Source of the DNA: Candidatus Iainarchaeum sp.
GTDB lineage: Archaea > Iainarchaeota > Iainarchaeia > Iainarchaeales > DTGL01
Length of the DNA: 53,349 bases
Assembly: GCA_026396995.1 (NCBI GenBank)
Contig: JAPLVS010000060.1
Coordinates: 1-53,349, forward strand
Direction of reading: 5' to 3'
Part shown: positions 32,872 to 40,705 of the stretch, in pieces
Layout of the letters: each line of letters begins with the position of its first letter
How positions within the stretch are numbered: the first letter of the stretch is position 1
Notes under the pieces: generated by a model
What the model was told of the DNA's origin: nothing
Seen by the model: the letters and a program-made list of their open reading frames with translations, nothing else
Databases searched by the model: none
Translations under genes and position numbers: made by a program

Positions 32872-34779
32872 ATGAAAGCGCGCTTTTTGCTTTTGGCATT
32901 GTCCCTTGCCTTTGTTTTTGCAACAGCCATGGCTGCAGCCCCCTCGGCCATCCTTAACCAGCCCAACGGCAGCCAGGCAATCGGGAGCACTTACTCCGTG
33001 GATTTTAATGTGAGCGATGCAGACAACCAGGATTTGTATGCAACTCTTTACTATTCCACAACAAAAAACGACTTCAACAACTTCATTGCAGACCTCAACC
33101 TAAACGATTATCCGAATTATGCAGGCCTTTCCTGCGGCAGCACAATTTTCCTCACAAACACAAACTGCACCTACGACTGGAACCTATACAGGCCGGGAGT
33201 TTCAGCAAAAGACGCAAACCTTGTGCTTTTCATGCCCCTGGACACCTATTCTTTCCGCGATTTCTCGCCCTTGGCAAACAATGGTTCTGCCACAACCTTC
33301 GACAAGACCTCTTCAAGCGGCGTTGTCGCAGGCAAAATCAACAGGGCAATGAAATTCGACGGAGTGGACGATTACATCACAGTGCCTGACGCCAGCAGGC
33401 TCGACCTGCGCACAAGCGATTTCACTATAGAATTGTGGGCAGCGCGCTCTGCCACCGGTGCAACCCACGTGCTTGTCGACAAGCGCAACAGCGACACCAA
33501 TGGCTATTTGCTGCAATTCAATTCCTCAAATCAGGTTGAGGCGCAAATATGCAACGGCTCATGTGCCACAATCACTTCAACAGGCACAGTTGCAGACACA
33601 GGCTGGCATTATATTGCGGTCGAATTCGACAGGAGTGCTAATGCGCAACTATACCTTGATGGTGCTGCTGACGGCAGTGCAGTAAGCATTTCATCAAAAT
33701 CCGGCAATATCGACACAAATGCAGACCTCAAAATCGGCGTGCGCTCTTATGGCGCGGTTTCGAATGTGATGAACGGCTCAATCGACGAATTGCGCGTTTA
33801 CGATAAACTGCTTGGCGCAGCGGAAATCAAAAGGCGCTATACGATGGTGCAGGGCACTGACCTTAACAGGATTGCCGATGGCAATTATTTTTTGGACCTG
33901 AATGTCTGGGACCCGACAGATGCGAACGCAACCGAGTCCAGCACCACGAGTTTTGCAGTTGACAACAATGCCCCTGGCACAACAGATAATGCGCCTTCGG
34001 CAGCACAGAGTTCGGCTTTCACTGTAACGCTCACCTGCAATGACACTTCATATATTTCCGGCATCCAGGCAAGCGGGTGCTCTTATTCGGAATACAGGAC
34101 TGATTCAGGTTCGTGGAAACAGTCGAGCGCCGTGGCAGTAAACGGGGATGGCAACCATAAAATAGAATATTATTCTGTTGATGCGGCAGGCAATGCCGGC
34201 ACAATAAGGACAACTTATGCTTCGCTTCTCCTTACAGGGCATTCCTTCAATTTCGGCTTAAGGTTCGACGGTAACTGGTGGGACAGCACAGTCCATATTC
34301 CAGGCTTTGTTTCAGACCAGGCCATGCAGAATACTGTTTCGCAGACGCTTACGCAGGGCACAACCTTCGATTACGCGGCATTCTCGCGCAATGGCCTTGC
34401 AATAGGGCTTGTCAGCACAGGTTCCACTTACCTGATGGATATAACCAACGTGTATTCCTCCACTTTCAATATTTACCTGCAGCAGGCGCACAGGGCCGGC
34501 GTTGACGAAGAATTCTATCTCGCGTACACTTCAGGCAATTATACCGGTTTCGAGGACAAAAAGGAATATGTGAGGAACGGCGAGTTCCTGGACAGGGTGA
34601 ACCCTGCTTTCGGCGTTGCAACCAGCGCCCTTTACATTCTCACCCTCGGCTTAGACTATTATGACAGCAATGTGGACATCAATGGTTCCTTCCATCTCGG
34701 CCCTGGCTCGCATTCCCTTCTGATAACCAACCAGGGCACCTCAAGCGGCAAAGTCGTCATCGGCATTGCAAAGGACTGA
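32872..34779 (+). CDS. Secreted protein with LamG/concanavalin-like domain nested in a surface module
   Basis: This 635-residue protein has a signal peptide (about 1-23). A module with GLSCGSTIFLTNTNCTYDWNL follows, then a LamG-like domain (about 115-323) containing FDGVDDYITVPDAS, FTIELWAARS and SIDELRVYDKLL. The interrupted module then resumes with RIADGNYFLDLNVWDPT. The split module is intact in the proteins at 1-1032 and 14361-21461. After it come an AQSSAFTVTLTCND module and a C-terminal region of about 170 residues with few motifs. LamG domains often bind carbohydrate; this suggests attachment to cells or polymers. No membrane anchor is evident. Confidence 0.7.
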   Translation: MKARFLLLALSLAFVFATAMAAAPSAILNQPNGSQAIGSTYSVDFNVSDADNQDLYATLYYSTTKNDFNNFIADLNLNDYPNYAGLSCGSTIFLTNTNCTYDWNLYRPGVSAKDANLVLFMPLDTYSFRDFSPLANNGSATTFDKTSSSGVVAGKINRAMKFDGVDDYITVPDASRLDLRTSDFTIELWAARSATGATHVLVDKRNSDTNGYLLQFNSSNQVEAQICNGSCATITSTGTVADTGWHYIAVEFDRSANAQLYLDGAADGSAVSISSKSGNIDTNADLKIGVRSYGAVSNVMNGSIDELRVYDKLLGAAEIKRRYTMVQGTDLNRIADGNYFLDLNVWDPTDANATESSTTSFAVDNNAPGTTDNAPSAAQSSAFTVTLTCNDTSYISGIQASGCSYSEYRTDSGSWKQSSAVAVNGDGNHKIEYYSVDAAGNAGTIRTTYASLLLTGHSFNFGLRFDGNWWDSTVHIPGFVSDQAMQNTVSQTLTQGTTFDYAAFSRNGLAIGLVSTGSTYLMDITNVYSSTFNIYLQQAHRAGVDEEFYLAYTSGNYTGFEDKKEYVRNGEFLDRVNPAFGVATSALYILTLGLDYYDSNVDINGSFHLGPGSHSLLITNQGTSSGKVVIGIAKD

Positions 34780-34825
34780 AATGGCAAAGTGTGAAAGGTT
34801 CAGCGGAAGCGAGCTCCCGAAAAGG

Positions 34826-34834
34826 CATTTAAGC
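34826..34834 (+). promoter_or_regulatory. TATA box for nurA
   Basis: CATTTAAGC is centred about 26 nt before ATG 34856 with no Shine-Dalgarno, consistent with a leaderless nurA-herA transcript. Confidence 0.45.
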
Positions 34835-34855
34835 ACTTTTCCCCTATTTTAGTGC

Positions 34856-35920
34856 ATGCCTCCAAAAGATTTCATTTCGCAGGCAGCTGAAAGCATCCTT
34901 AAGGCCGAGGAAAAAAGGCAGAAGCTGGTGCAAAAAATAAGGCCTTTTGTGAAAACAAAAATGAATCCATTGGAAATGATGGTTGAAAAAGCCGAATGCG
35001 CAGAACTGAATGGAAGGCTTGGTGCCGTCGATTCAGGCTTTGTGGGCCAGGATTTCCTGTCCTTGGACCTTGTCCTGATAAGGGCAAGGGGCGTTGTCTT
35101 CGATTACAAAAAAGGAAAGCTTGCCAAGGCGGCATATCACCCGAACTATTATTCTTTTCCGGAACCGTTGATTTCGAACAGGGCACTCCAGATAGAGGAT
35201 GTTTCGACAAACAAAAGCCTGCAAAGGCTGGCTAAAGAAATAGGGCTTGCCGAAGAAATAATCGGAAAATTTTCCCCGGACTATTGCTTTCTCGACGGTT
35301 CAATTGTTCCGCAGCACGCGGACAAGCCAAGGTCGAATTCAAAAATGCAGCCCTTCTACAAGGAAGTCATTGAAAAATTCGAATCGCTTTTTTCGAAGGC
35401 CGAGGAAAAAAACTGCACGATTATAGGCTGTGTGGAGGACTCGCGCGGCACAAGGTTCAAGGACATCGCCGAAAAAATAATCGGCAAAAAAGAATTCGAG
35501 GAACTCAACGAATGCTTTGACGTTGTTCTCCTTGATTCGCTTCTTGCCGAAGGCGAGCGCTCTTTCGCTTTCCCTTATGCGGAAAACGTGAAAGAGCACC
35601 CTGTGCTGCAGGATTTTTCGAAAGGGTTTGCGGAAATGGTGCACGCCTTTTACATCAAGCCCTCGGCGCTTGACAGGCCGCTGCGCACTGAGTTTTTGCT
35701 CAAGAAAAGCCAGGGAAAACAGGAAATAGACAGGATTGCGTCGATTGTTTTCGCGCAAAGCAGGCTCCACCGCGAATATTCTTACCCTGCGGTCCTCATA
35801 GAGGCGGATTTGCGCTCGCGCCTGAGGGAAGAGGAGATTAAAATAATTTGCGACAAGATATTTGACAGGATAGGCGGCAGCAAAAGGCTCTCGCTGAGAA
35901 GGGAGAAAAGGCCGTTTTGA
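34856..35920 (+). CDS. nurA: NurA 5'-3' nuclease
   Basis: This 354-residue protein has GAVDSGF (about 56-62, acidic catalytic residue Asp 59), a DYCFLDGSI segment near 141-149 and VEDSRGTRF near 194, the conserved NurA acidic motifs. NurA acts with the HerA helicase in archaeal double-strand break end resection, with Rad50/Mre11 making the first cut. It is followed by a small ORF and by herA in the same direction, the usual nurA-herA association. The start is ATG 34856, placed by the TATA box 26 nt before it. Confidence 0.75.
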   Translation: MPPKDFISQAAESILKAEEKRQKLVQKIRPFVKTKMNPLEMMVEKAECAELNGRLGAVDSGFVGQDFLSLDLVLIRARGVVFDYKKGKLAKAAYHPNYYSFPEPLISNRALQIEDVSTNKSLQRLAKEIGLAEEIIGKFSPDYCFLDGSIVPQHADKPRSNSKMQPFYKEVIEKFESLFSKAEEKNCTIIGCVEDSRGTRFKDIAEKIIGKKEFEELNECFDVVLLDSLLAEGERSFAFPYAENVKEHPVLQDFSKGFAEMVHAFYIKPSALDRPLRTEFLLKKSQGKQEIDRIASIVFAQSRLHREYSYPAVLIEADLRSRLREEEIKIICDKIFDRIGGSKRLSLRREKRPF

Positions 35921-35943
35921 AGATAGTTTACAAGTGATAGCGA

Positions 35944-36072
35944 ATGAAAAAATCCAGAAAAACTTCGGTTGAAATCGTTTCGAAATGTGAAGCGAATGAG
36001 GCGCTCGCCCGTGAAATTGAAAAAGTTTATGCTGAAAGGAAAAGAGCAAAATTAAAAACTGTCAAAATTTAA
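35944..36072 (+). CDS. Small basic ORF between nurA and herA
   Basis: A 42-residue basic reading frame (MKKSRKTSVEIVSKC...KLKTVKI) fills the gap between nurA and herA, ending 21 nt before herA. Most of it is Lys, Arg and Glu. The spacing and codon usage suggest a real short gene, but nothing about function can be read. It may be a nurA-herA accessory or a non-functional spacer ORF. Confidence 0.4.
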   Translation: MKKSRKTSVEIVSKCEANEALAREIEKVYAERKRAKLKTVKI

Positions 36073-36093
36073 TGTTTAGGAGAAGTGATTTGG

Positions 36094-38649
36094 ATGGAAG
36101 ATTTTTTGGGCACAGTGATTTCGACCTTCACCTCGCCTTCGCCGAGCGAAATGAATTTCGTCGTTACAAGCGGGAACGTTCACAGGGGCCAGTTCGTCGA
36201 GGTTGATTATTCCGAAGGCACCATAGTTGCGCTTATCACAAATGTCGTGAAAACAAACCGTTATTTCGAGCGCGCTGATTCTGTAAAAGAATTCGAGGCG
36301 CGCGGCTCTGCGCTCTTTGAACAATTTCCAACAAGCGAATGGGAATACCTGATTGCGAACACAAGGCCACTGGGCGTTTTCAATAAAGGCCGCGTTTCAA
36401 GATCAAGCTTTCCGCCGTCGCCTGGGGCAAAAGTGAGGCTTGCGAAAGCGGAAACCCTCAAAAACTTCTTCAAGTTCGACGAAGAGAAAGGGATGAATTT
36501 GGGCAAGGTCGAATTCCACGACCTTGATGTGAAAATCAACATGACAAAACTCCTCAAAAAGCACCTTGCCATCCTGAGCATTTCCGGCGCAGGAAAATCC
36601 TATTTCACCTCGGTTTTGTTCGAAGAGCTTCTGGACAGGAAAAAAGAGAACGGCAGGATTGCCTGCGTTGTCCTTGACCCGCACGGCGAATACTCTTCCT
36701 TTGCCGAACCTGTGAAAGACAAGGAGCACAGCGATTACAGCGACCGCACGCTCCTGGTTAAAGGCAGGAATGTGCGCATTGCAGTGCCCTCCCTTAGTGT
36801 TGGAATGCTTGCCGGAATCATAACGGGTTTAAGCGGACCGCAAAAGAGGGATTTGAAAAAAATCCTCATCAAGCTCAATTCCGAAATGAAATCAGGTTTG
36901 GGCCCCTTCGATTTCGACAGCGTGAAAAAAGAAATACTGCAGGATGCCGAGATAAAGGAAAACACTAAAGGCCCGCTGCTGGGCTGGATTGCCGAACTGG
37001 AGCAGATGCACTTGTTTGCAAAAATAGATTCGCCGAGCGCGCGCGATGTCGTGAGGCCTGGCTTCCTTACAATAATCGACCTATCCGATATTATCGACAT
37101 CAAGAAAAAGCAGGTCATTGTGAGCCATTTCGCAAACAAGCTTTTCAGTGAAAGGCGCAAAAAAACAATCCCTCCTTTTTTGCTTGTGATGGAGGAAGCG
37201 CACCAGTTTTGTTTGAGTGAGGATACCGAGATTCTGACGGCCGGGGGATGGAAAAAATACATTGAAGTAGGGATTGGCGATTTGGCTTTTTCTTATAATA
37301 AAGAAACAAACAAATTGGAGATTAATCCAATAAAGAGAATAATTGTTAGGCCGCATGAGGGCAAATTAGTAAGGCTCTTTAATGAAGATAGCATTGATTC
37401 GCTGGTCAGTGATGACCACCGTGTTTTATGCAATGTCAGAACCACCGGCGCAGACCGAAAATGGAAATGGTCCAAATCCCGGTTTGTACCGGCAAAAAAT
37501 TTGCCAAGTGGAGCGAGGATCCCGGTAGCAGCCGGGTTAGATTCCGAATCCGAATGCAAAATAGACTCGGATTTGGTCAAAGTAATTGGCTGGATAATCA
37601 GTGACGGAAATCTGCACTCTTACCACGGCGGAAAACAGTCCTATTATGAAATTTCTCAGTCAAAAGCAAAGGGCAAAATACTCGATGAAATTATGGATGT
37701 CGTTCCACGCAGGTTCCCGGAAGCAAAAGTGCATTCCCGAAAAAGAACCTCCTGCTTTGATGGCGGAGCCAAAAGAATTGCCCGTTCGGAAGAGTTTACA
37801 TTTTATCTCGGAGCTGAGGCAACAAAAGAGATTAAAGCGTGGCTGGGAAACATCCCGCATCGGATTCCAAGAAAATTTTTAGAAAACGCCTCACAGCCGC
37901 AATTGAAAATTTTATTTGATGCGCTTGTTCAAGGCGACGGGTCAATACAATACAGTAAGAATAAGCACAAATATGTTATTTTTTATGCCGGCTATGATGC
38001 CAAACTGGCCGATGACTTCCAAGAATTATGCGTCCGTTTGGGCTTCTCAGCAGTTATTAAACATGTTCCGTCAAACAAACAGACAAAAGTATTGGTTTCT
38101 TTTAAGAGGAAGCATGCTTTTGTCAGGAAGACAAAAGAAGAGAATTTCTCTGGAAAAACATGGGACATAACAATCCAAAACGGGGCATTTGTTGCCCGCA
38201 GAAATGGGAAAGCCTTTATCACTGGCAATTGTCCTGAGAGGGTTTCGGAAGAGCAGGCTGTTTCCAGGGGCATAATCCGCACTATTGCCCGTGAGGGAAG
38301 GAAATTCGGCGCTTCCATATGCCTTGTGTCGCAAAGGCCTGTGCAGTTGGACACCACGGCACTCTCGCAATGCAACACAAAAATAATCCTGCGCATAACA
38401 AATCCCTATGACCTCAAGCACATCGCGGAATCCGCCGAAGCAATCGACCAGCGCTCGCTCGAAATGATTACTTCACTGCAGGTCGGCGAGGCACTTGTAA
38501 TAGGGGAAGCCGTGAATTACCCGCTTTTCTTCAAAGTCCGCGAGAGGAAATCCCTGCCATCAAAGCACGAAATTTCATTGGAGGATGCGGCAGTCGAATT
38601 CGAGTCCTCCAAGAAAAAGAGCGACGAGGAAACAGAAGCGTTTTTGTGA
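36094..38649 (+). CDS. herA: HerA helicase/translocase interrupted by an intein
   Basis: The product of 851 residues comprises 511 residues of HerA plus an intein. Features are an N-terminal HAS barrel region, Walker A SISGAGKSYF at about 161-170, and Walker B LLVMEEAHQF at about 363-372, which is cut by the intein after the Phe. Downstream come the sensor-like IIRTIAREGRKFG and LVSQRP. ATG 36094 is chosen because GGAG lies 11 nt before it, whereas GTG 36085 has only 2 nt. HerA is a hexameric DNA pump that works with NurA in end resection. Without splicing the Walker B region would be broken, so splicing is required for function. Confidence 0.9.
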   Translation: MEDFLGTVISTFTSPSPSEMNFVVTSGNVHRGQFVEVDYSEGTIVALITNVVKTNRYFERADSVKEFEARGSALFEQFPTSEWEYLIANTRPLGVFNKGRVSRSSFPPSPGAKVRLAKAETLKNFFKFDEEKGMNLGKVEFHDLDVKINMTKLLKKHLAILSISGAGKSYFTSVLFEELLDRKKENGRIACVVLDPHGEYSSFAEPVKDKEHSDYSDRTLLVKGRNVRIAVPSLSVGMLAGIITGLSGPQKRDLKKILIKLNSEMKSGLGPFDFDSVKKEILQDAEIKENTKGPLLGWIAELEQMHLFAKIDSPSARDVVRPGFLTIIDLSDIIDIKKKQVIVSHFANKLFSERRKKTIPPFLLVMEEAHQFCLSEDTEILTAGGWKKYIEVGIGDLAFSYNKETNKLEINPIKRIIVRPHEGKLVRLFNEDSIDSLVSDDHRVLCNVRTTGADRKWKWSKSRFVPAKNLPSGARIPVAAGLDSESECKIDSDLVKVIGWIISDGNLHSYHGGKQSYYEISQSKAKGKILDEIMDVVPRRFPEAKVHSRKRTSCFDGGAKRIARSEEFTFYLGAEATKEIKAWLGNIPHRIPRKFLENASQPQLKILFDALVQGDGSIQYSKNKHKYVIFYAGYDAKLADDFQELCVRLGFSAVIKHVPSNKQTKVLVSFKRKHAFVRKTKEENFSGKTWDITIQNGAFVARRNGKAFITGNCPERVSEEQAVSRGIIRTIAREGRKFGASICLVSQRPVQLDTTALSQCNTKIILRITNPYDLKHIAESAEAIDQRSLEMITSLQVGEALVIGEAVNYPLFFKVRERKSLPSKHEISLEDAAVEFESSKKKSDEETEAFL
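37210..38229 (+). mobile_element. Intein with LAGLIDADG homing endonuclease in herA
   Basis: The intein is 340 residues, beginning CLSEDTEILTAGG and ending FITGN before the +1 extein Cys (CPERV). Block B is DDHRVL. The two LAGLIDADG-type motifs are VIGWIISDGNL and LFDALVQGDGS. The penultimate residue is Gly, where most inteins have His. The segment is visibly more AT-rich than the flanking HerA exteins and uses different codons, which suggests transfer. Insertion is immediately after the Walker B Glu-Glu-Ala-His of HerA. Confidence 0.9.
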
Positions 38650-38710
38650 AGCGGCTTGTTCCCGAATGATTTCTTTTTCACTGTTCAGGGGAAGCGAACT
38701 CCCTCGCGTG

Positions 38711-38720
38711 CTTTTTAAGG
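38711..38720 (+). promoter_or_regulatory. TATA box for the 479-residue orphan
   Basis: CTTTTTAAGG is centred about 27 nt before ATG 38742, so this gene is likely transcribed from its own leaderless start and not as part of the nurA-herA unit. Confidence 0.5.
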
Positions 38721-38741
38721 CAGGAAAGCGCCTATTTTTGC

Positions 38742-40181
38742 ATGACTCTCGGCACAGCATATTTGGATACCGTAAGGTACCTTGAAGGCGAAGGCAAAAT
38801 AATTGCCTCCTTCAAATCCCTGGATTGCGACGGAAAAGAAACAGAAGCCGAATTCGGTTTCCTACCTGAATTAAGGCTCCCGCATAATCACGATTTCAAA
38901 CAATTCCTTGCATCGGTTTCACCGCAAGGGCTGATTTTCAGGGAAACTGAAAAGGGGATTTGCGCAAATTCAAAATCTTTTTCTGGCTTGGAACTGCTGC
39001 ATTCCCTTTTGTCAGTTTCCTTCAACGCTTTCGTTCCGCTACCCGAACCTGAAAGGCAGTTTTTGCTTTCGCGGGACTGGGGCTATTTCGACAAATTCGA
39101 AATCAGGGAAGGCAGGCAGGGCGGCCCTGCAGTTGAAAAAAAAGGCTTTGCCGAGGACTCAGTAAATTCGCCTTGCTTTCCTGAAAACATAAAACAGAAA
39201 GATGCGTTCCTTTCAAACCTTTTGCTTTTGCAGTGCAAAAAAATTCCTGCCGGGCAGGAAACAGGGATGGCTTTTTTGGAAAACGCCGCATTCGCCAATT
39301 TTTCGCTGATGCCTTCGGGGAAAACCCCAAAGCAGGCAAAGGATTCCTGCAAAAGCGGGTTTCATGACCTTATCGAGCTTGATTTTTCAAGGGCAATCCT
39401 TGAAAAAATCGCGGAATCAAACCTCGGCGCCGACTCCATTAACTGCGGTTGCTGCAGGCCAGAATCGCTGCATTCCGGGAATGTTCTCCCAAATTCGGCT
39501 GTCGAAGTCGAATTCCTTGAAAACGGCTATTATTTTGATTCATGCATCCCGCTTTTTGCAAGGCAGTTCCACGAACAAAATCCTGGCAAAAGCGCAAGGC
39601 TGGCAAGGAAAAAGGAATTCTGCCTTGAGGGAATGCCTGTCGGGCCTTTTTATTGCGGGAAAAAAGCCGTTGTCCCGCTGGCTGATGCTCTGCGGCTTGA
39701 AGGCGGCGGTGCAGCAAGAATCGTGGCTGAAAAGGAACTCAGGTGGCATTGCAGGAAAAAGCCTTCTTTTGTGGCTGCAGGCATTTCAGGCCTGCTTTCG
39801 CTTGAAAGTGCGCTCAAGGAAAGGATGGCTGCGCTTGAAAAAAAGGACATTGCGGAAAAAGGCCTCAACGCATTCAACCCTGTTTTTTCAAGCCCTGAAA
39901 AAACATCGCTTGAGGAATTCCTGCAGGCATGCTCCTGCCTCCTTGAATCGGTTTTTTCATGCCTTGGGACAGGCTCTTTTTCAGGCCAAAAGGATTTTTC
40001 GGAAAACGTGCAGGCATTCAGTTCAGGGCTTCTTTCCGGCTACAATGAAATGCTCGAGGAAAGGAATTCAGAGCCGATTTACCTTATTTCAGGGCGCGCC
40101 TTTGTCAAGCACATGGAGATTTTCACAGACCTCGCGGTGGTGTCAAAGGACACAGGAATGTCGCTTCCCTCGGTTTTCTAG
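38742..40181 (+). CDS. Unrecognised 479-residue cytosolic protein
   Basis: No family is recognised. There is no signal peptide or clear membrane helix. Cys are frequent (about 17), including a CGCC at about residue 233 and a CSC pair near 405-407. A LPELRLPHNHDF segment near 41-52 and an acidic, Ser/Glu-rich C-terminal half are the main visible features. It lies between herA and rpoK, where mre11 or another repair gene might be expected, but no Mre11 metallophosphatase motifs (D-x-H, GNHD) are present. It may be a repair or translation partner, but that is only a guess. Confidence 0.6.
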   Translation: MTLGTAYLDTVRYLEGEGKIIASFKSLDCDGKETEAEFGFLPELRLPHNHDFKQFLASVSPQGLIFRETEKGICANSKSFSGLELLHSLLSVSFNAFVPLPEPERQFLLSRDWGYFDKFEIREGRQGGPAVEKKGFAEDSVNSPCFPENIKQKDAFLSNLLLLQCKKIPAGQETGMAFLENAAFANFSLMPSGKTPKQAKDSCKSGFHDLIELDFSRAILEKIAESNLGADSINCGCCRPESLHSGNVLPNSAVEVEFLENGYYFDSCIPLFARQFHEQNPGKSARLARKKEFCLEGMPVGPFYCGKKAVVPLADALRLEGGGAARIVAEKELRWHCRKKPSFVAAGISGLLSLESALKERMAALEKKDIAEKGLNAFNPVFSSPEKTSLEEFLQACSCLLESVFSCLGTGSFSGQKDFSENVQAFSSGLLSGYNEMLEERNSEPIYLISGRAFVKHMEIFTDLAVVSKDTGMSLPSVF

Positions 40182-40270
40182 ATTTCCCCTCACGAGGAAT
40201 GGTTTTTAATCCTTTCCAATGAAAATTTCATACAGTCTTTTTTTAGCACTACACTCGTCATGGGATTAGT

Positions 40271-40477
40271 ATGGCCAAACTGACAAGATTCGAGGTAACA
40301 CGCCTCATCAGCGCGAGGGCATTGCAGCTCTCTTTCGGAGCCCCGCCTTTAATCAAGCCGGCGGAAGAAGACACTTCCTACCTTATTGCGAAAAGGGAAA
40401 TGTCCGAAAAAGTGCTCCCGATGGCTGTATTGAGGCGCCACACTGACGGAACCATTGAAAAGGTAGGAATGGAGTGA
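40271..40477 (+). CDS. rpoK: RNA polymerase subunit RpoK
   Basis: This 68-residue protein starts MAKLTRFEVTRLISARALQL and continues SFGAPPL, close to the conserved TRYE-x-ARIxGARALQI and GAPPL of the archaeal RNA polymerase subunit K (omega/Rpb6 homologue), which helps assemble the enzyme core. The length is normal for the family. Ribosomal gene rps17e follows 4 nt downstream. Confidence 0.9.
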   Translation: MAKLTRFEVTRLISARALQLSFGAPPLIKPAEEDTSYLIAKREMSEKVLPMAVLRRHTDGTIEKVGME

Positions 40478-40481
40478 TTTT

Positions 40482-40673
40482 ATGGGCAAAGCAGTTCCAA
40501 GGATCATCAAGCAGCGCTGCCTGAAGCTTTTGAAGGCCTATCCGGAAAGTTTCACAAAAGACTTTTCAAAAAACAAGGCTTTCCTGAAAAGCCTCAGCAT
40601 GCCTTTCTCAAGGACAGACATCAACCTGATGGCAGGCTTCCTCACAAGAAAGGCACCGGCAGTTGCGGCATAA
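40482..40673 (+). CDS. rps17e: Ribosomal protein S17e
   Basis: This 63-residue basic protein has the S17e layout: MGKAVPRIIKQRCLKLLKAY, a CxFTxDFxxNKxxL-like stretch (FTKDFSKNKAF), and closing LMAGFLTRKAP. It is a small-subunit ribosomal protein specific to archaea and eukaryotes. The gene is 4 nt after rpoK and clearly in the same transcript. Normal length for the archaeal form. Confidence 0.85.
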   Translation: MGKAVPRIIKQRCLKLLKAYPESFTKDFSKNKAFLKSLSMPFSRTDINLMAGFLTRKAPAVAA

Positions 40674-40705
40674 AAAATCCGCTTCTTTAATTCTATTCCA
40701 ACGCC

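Noticed and set aside
38742-40181. Candidate Mre11 beside herA and rad50
   Set aside because: No Mre11 phosphoesterase motifs such as DxH, GNHD or a downstream GHxH are present.
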